Part shown: piece after piece, positions 12,722 through 16,882 of the stretch
Layout: every line of letters begins with the position of its first letter
Position numbering within the stretch: the stretch's first letter is position 1
Source of the DNA: a virus
Reading direction: 5' to 3' (one strand)
IMG/VR virus record: IMGVR_UViG_3300042390_000049
Coordinates: 1 to 21,863 of that record
DNA: 21,863 nt
Notes under the pieces: model-generated
What the model saw: only the letters and a program-made list of their open reading frames with translations
Databases searched by the model: none
Told to the model about the DNA's origin: nothing
Program-made: the position numbers and the translations under genes

Positions 12722-12750
12722 ATTATAACGCACTTTGCCCAAACTGTCAA
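12722..12750 (-). promoter_or_regulatory. Sigma70-type promoter for the 12536-12694 gene
   Basis: TTGACA (12750-12745), 17-base spacer and TATAAT (12727-12722), perfect. The TGA stop of the upstream membrane-protein gene is inside the -35 box. Confidence 0.9.
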
Positions 12751-12983
12751 CCAACAGCGTTGTATAACCCTACAAGACCTATGGCTAATGCTACAACGTT
12801 AACCACGGCCTGCGGCACATTGCGCACTCGCACAGCCCATGCCAAAAATGCTACAGTTCCTACAGCGAACACGGCAATATTGTAGGGATAGGCAGCAGGT
12901 CCTACAGCGTTAAGCACATGCCCTGCAATAATAGCAGCCGCCCCTGTCCATTGCAGTGCGTCGTCTATGTGTCTATAGCTCAT
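12747..12983 (-). CDS. Small integral membrane protein, three membrane segments
   Basis: This 78-residue protein has three hydrophobic segments: about 12-30 (WTGAAAIIAGHVLNAVG), 33-52 (YNIAVFAVGTVAFLAWAV) and 57-77 (AVVNVVALAIGLVGLYNAV). Short, charged loops (RVRN) separate them. It would sit in the host inner membrane. Its size and topology would fit a holin or a small transport or exclusion protein, but no lysis gene is nearby and I cannot choose. The start forms a TAATG overlap with the upstream gene. Part of a two-gene unit from the promoter at 13364-13392. Confidence 0.75.
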   Translation of the reverse strand: MSYRHIDDALQWTGAAAIIAGHVLNAVGPAAYPYNIAVFAVGTVAFLAWAVRVRNVPQAVVNVVALAIGLVGLYNAVG

Positions 12984-13339
12984 TACATCGCCTCTAGTAC
13001 TGTGTTAAACTTTGCTTCCCATGCTTGCAGGAACTTTGCTGTTACAATGTCGCAGCTCACATAGTTGTCTCCCTGCATGCCTTGCTCGCTGTAGCTAACG
13101 TCTTTGCCTGGCAAGCCGTGTGCATCTAAAAATGCTTTCAGCTCTTGCATAAACTGCTTGTCTGTGTAAATCAGTCCGTCTTTGTTAACGTCCCAGTCCT
13201 CTGTGTTAAAGTAAACACGCAGTTCGCCAAAGTCGCGCTCGTCGTTAATGTATGCAACACGCATGTCTACAATGCGCACTGCCTTAACAGCCCTGCTCCA
13301 GTAGCCCAGACCATTTGTGTTAAATGTTACTGCTTGCAT
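12983..13339 (-). CDS. Unknown protein, 118 aa
   Basis: The start is taken at 13339 (MQAVTFNTNGLGYWSRAVKA), preceded by AGGAGCGAAAC; a longer frame from 13384 would include the promoter. The protein is alpha/beta by appearance: VRIVDMRVAYINDERDFGELRVYF, then FMQELKAFLDAHGLPG and CDIVTAKFLQAWEAKFNTVL. No motif is recognised. It is the first gene of a unit with the membrane protein and overlaps it by one base (TAATG). Confidence 0.75.
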   Translation of the reverse strand: MQAVTFNTNGLGYWSRAVKAVRIVDMRVAYINDERDFGELRVYFNTEDWDVNKDGLIYTDKQFMQELKAFLDAHGLPGKDVSYSEQGMQGDNYVSCDIVTAKFLQAWEAKFNTVLEAM

Positions 13340-13363
13340 AGTTTCGCTCCTATTTAAAAATGT

Positions 13364-13392
13364 ATTATAGCACGTTTTGCGCACAGTGTCAA
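13364..13392 (-). promoter_or_regulatory. Sigma70-type promoter for the 13339-12747 operon
   Basis: TTGACA (13392-13387), 17-base spacer and TATAAT (13369-13364). GCGCA and TGCGC flank the -35 box, a third sequence version of the repeat-around-the--35 design. Confidence 0.9.
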
Positions 13393-13415
13393 TAACCCTA
13401 TGCGCTGTAGTGTTA

Positions 13416-13601
13416 TTATGCGTTTAGTTCAAATTCGTCTATGCGTGTTGCTACACTAAAGCCCGCTTCGCTAAAAAAGTCGCGTGTAAAATTTTGTAGC
13501 GCATTGTCAGCATTTTGTTTGCTATTGTAAACGCCAATACTTTCGTATGCGTTCTCGTCGTCCCCTAGCCCCTGCGCTTGCAGTACATACATTGTTTGCA
13601 T
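13416..13601 (-). CDS. Small unknown protein, 61 aa
   Basis: The protein MQTMYVLQAQGLGDDENAYE... has a beta-alpha-beta pattern: VLQAQGLGDD, YESIGVYNSKQNADNALQNFTRDFF, FSVATRIDEFEL. It is not recognised. AAAAGGAAC precedes the ATG at 13601. Single-gene unit with its own promoter (13637-13665). Confidence 0.75.
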   Translation of the reverse strand: MQTMYVLQAQGLGDDENAYESIGVYNSKQNADNALQNFTRDFFSEAGFSVATRIDEFELNA

Positions 13602-13636
13602 TTTGTTCCTTTTGCTTTACTGTTTAACATGTATGT

Positions 13637-13665
13637 ATTATAGCGCACTTAGCCCAAAATGTCAA
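13637..13665 (-). promoter_or_regulatory. Sigma70-type promoter for the 13416-13601 gene
   Basis: TTGACA (13665-13660), 17-base spacer and TATAAT (13642-13637), perfect. A small hairpin CCCTAC/GTAGGG lies just upstream and follows the stop of the exported-protein gene. Confidence 0.9.
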
Positions 13666-13694
13666 GTCCCTACTAGCTGTAGGGTTATTCTTGA

Positions 13695-14018
13695 TCAGTA
13701 GCGTTGAAGCTTACAGCGAGTCTCATAAAAAGGAACTCCGCTGAAAGGATCGCGTCCGATCTGTTGCGGCCAGCAGTGCTGTCGATACACAGGCTGACCT
13801 TCGCGTATGATCACTGGATATTGCGGATGCATAACCACAGGGCCTTGACCTACAACCACAGGTGGCTGACCGTTGGGGTACTGTTGATTGCGAGTCATTC
13901 CCTGTATAGCCAGAACGGCTGCAATACCTGTTACGATACCCTGCTCACGATCACCCCAAGCATGAGCTTGACTAATGCTAGCCAAAGCAATCATAGAACC
14001 AACAATCAGCTTTTTCAT
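13695..14018 (-). CDS. Exported protein with signal peptide
   Basis: The ATG at 14018, with AAGGAGAACGC upstream, gives a 107-residue protein. It begins with a classic signal peptide: positive n-region MKK, hydrophobic core LIVGSMIALASIS and AHA-W cleavage near residue 20. The mature part has a short Gly/Ala segment (GIVTGIAAVLAIQGM) and a Pro/Gln/Val-rich linker (NGQPPVVVGQGPVVMHPQYP). The C-terminal part has two cysteines (HCWPQQ, TRCKL) that could form a disulfide. It probably acts in the host periplasm or envelope. Superinfection exclusion or envelope change are possible roles, unproven. It has its own promoter (14042-14070). Confidence 0.82.
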   Translation of the reverse strand: MKKLIVGSMIALASISQAHAWGDREQGIVTGIAAVLAIQGMTRNQQYPNGQPPVVVGQGPVVMHPQYPVIIREGQPVYRQHCWPQQIGRDPFSGVPFYETRCKLQRY

Positions 14019-14041
14019 AGCGTTCTCCTTACTATGACTAT

Positions 14042-14070
14042 AGTATAGCATCAATCCTAACTCGTGTCAA
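14042..14070 (-). promoter_or_regulatory. Sigma70-type promoter for the exported-protein gene
   Basis: TTGACA (14070-14065), 17-base spacer and TATACT (14047-14042). The stop TGA of the 14067-14198 gene is inside the -35 box. Confidence 0.88.
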
Positions 14071-14198
14071 CCGATCATTGATGGCCAACCTGAGCAGTTG
14101 TCTTTGCCGTATTGAGCGCAGAATATCGCATAAGCAGTTTCATGATCTCGGGCAGTGGTCTGCACTCGTTCAAACCAGCCGTTGATCTGTACACTCAT
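14067..14198 (-). CDS. 43-residue protein
   Basis: The frame runs from the ATG at 14198 to the TGA at 14069-14067. It starts MSVQINGWFERVQTTARDHE, continues TAYAIFCAQYGKDNC and ends SGWPSMIG. It is the last gene of a four-gene unit (14969 to 14067). The ATG lies one base after the previous stop, with no strong ribosome site, so reinitiation is likely. The stop is built into the next promoter's -35 box, as for several known neighbours, which supports it as real. Function unknown. Confidence 0.7.
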   Translation of the reverse strand: MSVQINGWFERVQTTARDHETAYAIFCAQYGKDNCSGWPSMIG

Positions 14199-14199
14199 T

Positions 14200-14574
14200 T
14201 CAAACAGTTTCACGTTCTATCTCCTCGTTAATAACCTGAAGCTTACGCATCAAAGGCCAAACTTGTTTCTTAGCGTCTTCTATAGCCATTGAGATTTGGT
14301 CCTCGGCTGTCCCGTCAGTAAGGACATCGCGGGCATCTTCGTATAAGCATCCGCCCAAGTAGGCGCTACCGAGCTCGTGACCTTCAACCAGGACCCGGAC
14401 ACGCAGCATGAACCAATCCAGCTTGCCGTAGTCAATGTCCTTGCAGATCTGTTCAATATCGTGGCACTCGTCGTCGAAACAATCACGGACATGGATTTCC
14501 TCATAGGTCTTGTCTACAATAACCTCAAAGCCTTCGCGCTCATAGCGAGCCAATTCATCGTACCAGCGTGTCAT
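14200..14574 (-). CDS. Acidic protein of unknown function, 124 aa
   Basis: The protein has RWYDELARYEREGFEVIVDKTYEEIHVRDCF followed by DDECHDIEQICKDID. It has a possible strand-rich middle (DWFMLRVRVLVEGHELG) and a C-terminal helix (EDAKKQVWPLMRKLQVINEEIERE). It is strongly acidic. It is not recognised. AAGGACTGAT precedes the ATG at 14574. Third gene in the 14969 to 14067 unit. Confidence 0.75.
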   Translation of the reverse strand: MTRWYDELARYEREGFEVIVDKTYEEIHVRDCFDDECHDIEQICKDIDYGKLDWFMLRVRVLVEGHELGSAYLGGCLYEDARDVLTDGTAEDQISMAIEDAKKQVWPLMRKLQVINEEIERETV

Positions 14575-14582
14575 ATCAGTCC

Positions 14583-14729
14583 TTATCGTGTTGCAGGTTT
14601 AACAATGATGTCGCAGGGGTAGCCGTCGTGTTCGATCAGCCCTTTGCGTACATACCACAGCTCACAGTCTGCGTCATAGAATACAGTGTCAATGACTCGT
14701 CCGTTGCGGATAACGTCCCATGCTTTCAT
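14583..14729 (-). CDS. 48-residue small protein
   Basis: The frame runs from the ATG at 14729 to a TAA at 14585-14583. It starts MKAWDVIRNGRVIDTVFYDA, has CELWYVRKGLIEHDGYP and ends DIIVKPATR. Short beta strands with conserved-looking aromatic residues suggest a small beta sheet. The ribosome site AGGAGCAC stands right after the upstream stop codon. It is the second gene of its four-gene unit. Function unknown. Confidence 0.75.
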   Translation of the reverse strand: MKAWDVIRNGRVIDTVFYDADCELWYVRKGLIEHDGYPCDIIVKPATR

Positions 14730-14738
14730 AAGTGCTCC

Positions 14739-14969
14739 TTAGCAATCTGCGTCAAAAGATTCCCATTCCTGGGCTTCGTCGGGCTGACCGTCCCAATCTG
14801 GATCTTCAACTAGATAGTCCTCGTCCTCTTCGTCCAGAATGTCGTTAGCACGGCACATGTCTTTAACGTCATCTTCGCTCATGTAAGCCAGTGCCATCTC
14901 TGCCACAGCTTCTGCAGAGATAAGTCCTTCGTCCATCATCTCCAACAGCTTCGTAGTGTACTTACGCAT
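14739..14969 (-). CDS. Acidic protein, 76 aa
   Basis: This protein begins MRKYTTKLLEMMDEGLISAE, has AVAEMALAYMSEDDVKDMCRAND, and ends in a very acidic tail (DILDEEDEDYLVEDPDWDG onward). The N-terminal part is helical. Such acidic tails can mimic nucleic acid or bind basic proteins, which is only a suggestion here. AGGAGCGAACC precedes the ATG at 14969. First gene of the four-gene unit from the promoter at 15002-15030. Confidence 0.75.
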   Translation of the reverse strand: MRKYTTKLLEMMDEGLISAEAVAEMALAYMSEDDVKDMCRANDILDEEDEDYLVEDPDWDGQPDEAQEWESFDADC

Positions 14970-14998
14970 AGGTTCGCTCCTTGTGTGTTACTGTAGCC

Positions 14999-15163
14999 TT
15001 AATTATAGCAGGATTTGATAACCTTGTCAACCATAGGGTCTTTACGAGCCACAGCCCGCCATGCCCGATTGGCTTTGCTATATTGCTTAGGATCTGTAGT
15101 AAAGCCCGGGAAGCGACTCTTAGCCCAGATCACAAAGTTCAAACGTTCAATCTCGTTCTTCAT
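14999..15163 (-). CDS. 54-residue basic protein whose 3' end is the next promoter
   Basis: The start is put at the ATG at 15163, which overlaps the upstream stop (TGATG); the longer frame from 15199 lies inside the previous gene. The protein is MKNEIERLNFVIWAKSRFPG... with a basic middle (QYSKANRAWRAVARKD). The last codons Val-Asp-Lys ... Cys-Tyr-Asn-stop are exactly the -35 box, the spacer and the TATAAT -10 box of the downstream promoter, so the coding end and the promoter are the same DNA. Function unknown. Confidence 0.7.
   Translation of the reverse strand: MKNEIERLNFVIWAKSRFPGFTTDPKQYSKANRAWRAVARKDPMVDKVIKSCYN
15002..15030 (-). promoter_or_regulatory. Sigma70-type promoter wholly inside a coding sequence
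   Basis: TTGACA (15030-15025), 17-base spacer and TATAAT (15007-15002) drive the 14969 to 14067 unit. Both boxes are in codons of the 14999-15163 gene. A partial AACC/GGGT repeat flanks the -35 box. Confidence 0.9.
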
Positions 15164-15444
15164 CACATAGTCCAGTAGAGTTCGCTTGAAGGATCGCAAG
15201 AGCGAGGTGTGTCGTGTGCTATCTGTACGTCCTTGCCCGACATCAAGTTCTTTACAGTCTTCATTGTAGGGAAGTACTCAAAGCGCCAGCCCTTAGTTGC
15301 AGGGTACAGCCAGTAGAGTCCGTTGCACTCGTGTCGCATGCCTTCTTCTGTACGGCCTTGCCAAACGGTAGTAGAGAACAGGCGCTCACCTGTCTTGCAT
15401 CGCTTGTCTGCTTTGTAGATATACATGGTGTAGTCTTGTTTCAT
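15163..15444 (-). CDS. Unknown protein, 93 aa
   Basis: The protein MKQDYTMYIYKADKRCKTGE... has a strand-rich N-terminus and the segment LFSTTVWQGRTEEGMRHEC. The middle has LYWLYPATKGWRFEYFPTMK and the C-terminus is polar. The order of aromatic strands and a central helix suggests a small alpha+beta protein. AGGAGCGAGCG precedes the ATG. It is co-transcribed with the downstream 54-residue gene. Function unknown. Confidence 0.75.
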   Translation of the reverse strand: MKQDYTMYIYKADKRCKTGERLFSTTVWQGRTEEGMRHECNGLYWLYPATKGWRFEYFPTMKTVKNLMSGKDVQIAHDTPRSCDPSSELYWTM

Positions 15445-15471
15445 CGCTCGCTCCTTTGTGTCTGTGTATGT

Positions 15472-15500
15472 ATTATAAGATAAAAAGGAACCATTGTCAA
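15472..15500 (-). promoter_or_regulatory. Sigma70-type promoter for the 15444-14999 operon
   Basis: TTGACA (15500-15495), 17-base spacer and TATAAT (15477-15472), perfect hexamers. It lies 11 bases from the hairpin that ends the candidate RNA gene. Confidence 0.9.
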
Positions 15501-15510
15501 TCTGTCTCTA

Positions 15511-15533
15511 CCTATACGAACGTCTCGTATAGG
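15511..15533 (-). terminator. 9-bp hairpin at the end of the candidate RNA
   Basis: CCTATACGA (15511-15519) pairs with TCGTATAGG (15525-15533) without mismatch. It may end or protect the transcript, though no T-run follows. Confidence 0.5.
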
Positions 15534-15678
15534 CCTTGACGGTCATTACTCCTAGATTGTCCACCGCAACTCCGGATTGCTCCTGCTTCATGCTCCTGGA
15601 CTAGACCAGCGCCCGTCGGTACTGTCATCTTCCCAGTCGCCTAGTGGTCTAGGTAACCTTTTTACTTACTATGCCTCT
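15511..15678 (-). ncRNA. Candidate small RNA with its own promoter and 3' hairpin
   Basis: A perfect promoter (15707-15679) reads into about 165 bases without a credible gene. The predicted transcript would begin near 15672 and end in a perfect 9-bp hairpin CCTATACGA/TCGTATAGG (15511-15533, 5-base loop). A 7-bp stem CTAGACC/GGTCTAG can form inside, and CTAG-ACCA-CTAG forms a small hairpin. Frames of 27 and 38 codons exist but have ribosome sites jammed against the ATG, so translation is unlikely. No T-run follows the hairpin. A structured RNA is the best reading; function and exact ends are unknown. Confidence 0.5.
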
Positions 15679-15716
15679 ATTATAGCACTAATCAATACCC
15701 TTGTCAACCATAGGGT
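15679..15716 (-). promoter_or_regulatory. Promoter of the candidate RNA, -35 inside an ACCCT/AGGGT repeat
   Basis: TTGACA (15707-15702), 17-base spacer and TATAAT (15684-15679). ACCCT (15697-15701) and AGGGT (15712-15716) flank the -35 box. It lies just after the stop of the GIY-YIG gene. Confidence 0.9.
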
Positions 15717-15718
15717 CT

Positions 15719-16045
15719 TTACAAGTATTGATCATTCAACTCTGGCTCAAACAACTTGACCAGCTCACGCTCGTAAGCATAAGCCTCCTTGCGACCACGC
15801 ACAATGGCAATGATCTCGTGAGTCCAGTTCATAGCCAATCCACCTGACTTCAAGTAGATGTACAAGGCCCACAGTCTGTTTTCGTTGACTGCACGGCTCT
15901 TGTGCTTGCGCCATCTCTCTGCAACAACCTTGTTGGCATTTGGCAAGCTCTTACGTGTCAAGCCAATGTAGCTATCACCACGCTCGCTAGTCATAGCGTA
16001 GATGATGTAGTTGCAATCTGTACGTGGTGTTCTGCGTGTCTTCAT
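15719..16045 (-). CDS. GIY-YIG family nuclease, probably from a leaderless mRNA
   Basis: From the ATG at 16045 the protein has 108 residues. YIIY (13-16) and SYIG (25-28) are the GIY-YIG strands, ERWRKHKS supplies the arginine/histidine region, and YERELVK (91-97) holds the conserved glutamate. This is the catalytic layout of GIY-YIG endonucleases such as phage homing or repair nucleases. It has no additional DNA-binding domain, so it is the minimal type. The ATG is six bases after the -10 box (16057-16052), at the expected transcription start, and has no ribosome site. A longer frame from 16114 would cross the promoter and is rejected. Confidence 0.82.
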   Translation of the reverse strand: MKTRRTPRTDCNYIIYAMTSERGDSYIGLTRKSLPNANKVVAERWRKHKSRAVNENRLWALYIYLKSGGLAMNWTHEIIAIVRGRKEAYAYERELVKLFEPELNDQYL

Positions 16046-16051
16046 GTTAGT

Positions 16052-16080
16052 ATTATACAATGATCTAGCCAAACTGTCAA
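16052..16080 (-). promoter_or_regulatory. Sigma70-type promoter giving a leaderless GIY-YIG mRNA
   Basis: TTGACA (16080-16075), 17-base spacer and TATAAT (16057-16052). Transcription at the usual 7 bases past the -10 box would start on the A of the ATG at 16045. Confidence 0.9.
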
Positions 16081-16095
16081 CCGGCCCCGCACTCG

Positions 16096-16117
16096 GCTGT
16101 GGCGTAAAAGCCACAGC
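16096..16117. repeat. 8-bp hairpin between transcription units
   Basis: GCTGTGGC (16096-16103) pairs with GCCACAGC (16110-16117) across a 6-base loop. It lies after the 16134-16277 gene and before the GIY-YIG promoter, where it could end or protect the upstream transcript. No T-run is present on the minus strand. Confidence 0.6.
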
Positions 16118-16133
16118 ACATTATTATATAATA

Positions 16134-16277
16134 TTAATCTTCTATATAATAATCAAATGCACTTGCTAATGCATTAAATGCATCCTGTATGTCGACATTA
16201 TCCTCATAATCCTCCATAATAATGTCTTGCATTTGCAACATTAAACTAGTAAGTTTCTCTTTAATATTATCTTGCAT
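16134..16277 (-). CDS. 47-residue AT-rich acidic protein
   Basis: The frame runs from the ATG at 16277 to a TAA at 16136-16134. It starts MQDNIKEKLTSLMLQMQDII, continues MEDYEDNVDIQDAFNALASA and ends FDYYIED. It is acidic and helical. Most codons end in A or T, unlike the rest of the block. AAGGAGCTATT is a strong ribosome site. It follows the 16293-16565 gene by 15 bases and shares its transcript. Function unknown. Confidence 0.78.
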   Translation of the reverse strand: MQDNIKEKLTSLMLQMQDIIMEDYEDNVDIQDAFNALASAFDYYIED

Positions 16278-16292
16278 AATAGCTCCTTTTTG

Positions 16293-16565
16293 TTAAACAA
16301 ATTCAATATTATCTGTACGCAATTGCTTTTTAGCTTGCGATAATACATATGCAGTATCTGCTTGTAATGTCTCGTAATTAATATCTCCGCTTACATAATT
16401 ACATTGCTTTTGTGTAGGGAATATATGCACAACTTCTCCATTATCTTTTATTTTTTTATGCACATTAAATGCGATAATGATTTTATAAGTTTCTTTATTT
16501 TTTACATAGATTAATTTTGCTTTTGCAACTTGTGCAAAAATTGCTTGTTTATATACTGTAGACAT
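16293..16565 (-). CDS. AT-rich basic protein, 90 aa
   Basis: The protein MSTVYKQAIFAQVAKAKLIY... is basic, with KNKETYKIIIAFNVHKKIKDNGEVVHIFP in the middle (strand-rich) and a helical C-terminus (TAYVLSQAKKQLRTDN). No family is recognised. The gene and its partner are clearly richer in A and T than their neighbours, suggesting a different origin. AAGGAGCGAACT precedes the ATG, so the gene uses the same leader style as the block. Promoter at 16592-16620. It is the first gene of the block next to the DnaA-box region. Confidence 0.78.
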   Translation of the reverse strand: MSTVYKQAIFAQVAKAKLIYVKNKETYKIIIAFNVHKKIKDNGEVVHIFPTQKQCNYVSGDINYETLQADTAYVLSQAKKQLRTDNIEFV

Positions 16566-16591
16566 AGTTCGCTCCTTGTTACAATAGCGTT

Positions 16592-16620
16592 ATTATAGCA
16601 GAGAGGGTCCAAAACGTCAA
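16592..16620 (-). promoter_or_regulatory. Sigma70-type promoter for the AT-rich gene pair
   Basis: TTGACG (16620-16615), 17-base spacer and TATAAT (16597-16592). It points away from the plus-strand promoter 36 bases further on. Confidence 0.88.
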
Positions 16621-16656
16621 CTGTGGCTAAAAGAACACACACTCTGCATAGGGTTG

Positions 16657-16685
16657 TTGACGCCCCGCCCAAAACGTGCTATAAT
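16657..16685 (+). promoter_or_regulatory. Plus-strand sigma70-type promoter toward the DnaA boxes
   Basis: TTGACG (16657-16662), 17-base spacer and TATAAT (16680-16685). It is the only strong plus-strand promoter in the window. The transcript would begin at about 16692 and run through the DnaA boxes; the sequence AAAACGTGC before the -10 box also occurs in the promoter at 13364-13392. Confidence 0.85.
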
Positions 16686-16691
16686 AATCGC

Positions 16692-16796
16692 ATGTTCGAA
16701 CATAGTGGGGGTGGACGGCGACAGCGCCTAGCGTTTCAGCTGTGGATAAAAGGTGTACAACCTGTGGATAACTTTTGGCCTGTGGATAAGCTGTGA
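16692..16796 (+). CDS. Possible 34-codon leaderless frame through the DnaA boxes
   Basis: An ATG at 16692 lies exactly six bases after the plus-strand -10 box, the same geometry as the GIY-YIG gene. The frame encodes 34 residues, from MFEHSGGGRRQRLAFQLW to a TGA at 16794-16796, and covers three DnaA boxes. It is short and has no known motif. The transcript could instead be a replication primer or regulatory RNA. I report it as tentative. Confidence 0.25.
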   Translation: MFEHSGGGRRQRLAFQLWIKGVQPVDNFWPVDKL

Positions 16797-16824
16797 ATAG
16801 TCTATTTCGCTGAAGTTATCCACA
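16741..16824. promoter_or_regulatory. DnaA-box cluster: candidate replication origin or DnaA-titration site
   Basis: Four perfect 9-bp DnaA boxes (TTATCCACA or its complement) lie at 16741-16749, 16763-16771, 16781-16789 (plus-strand TGTGGATAA) and 16816-16824 (opposite orientation). A degenerate TGTGAATAG is at 16792-16800. Four exact copies in 84 bases cannot be chance. Host DnaA would bind here. Whether this opens DNA for phage replication, attracts DnaA away from the host, or regulates the nearby promoters cannot be told from sequence. Confidence 0.85.
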
Positions 16825-16882
16825 GGTTATTAACAGTGTTGTAGTATAACAACAGAGCCAAAAAAACCGGTTGACACTAGGG

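Larger units (their letters stand above)
16566..16882. other. Non-coding control region with divergent promoters and DnaA boxes
   Basis: About 317 bases between two minus-strand genes. It holds a minus-strand promoter (16592-16620), a plus-strand promoter (16657-16685), the palindrome ATGTTCGAACAT (16692-16703), the DnaA-box cluster (16741-16824) and an inverted repeat TGTTGT/ACAACA near 16837-16854. It ends with GGTTGACACTAGGGTTA, a copy of the cassette sequence next to the following gene's stop, but without a -10 box. Confidence 0.75.

Noticed and set aside
13704-14048. Plus-strand frame of 114 codons
   Set aside because: It is the antisense shadow of the exported-protein gene, which has a signal peptide, ribosome site and promoter.
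15552-15625. 27- and 38-codon minus-strand frames in the candidate RNA gene
   Set aside because: Ribosome-site-like sequences are only 0-1 bases from the ATGs, and the codons are unremarkable.
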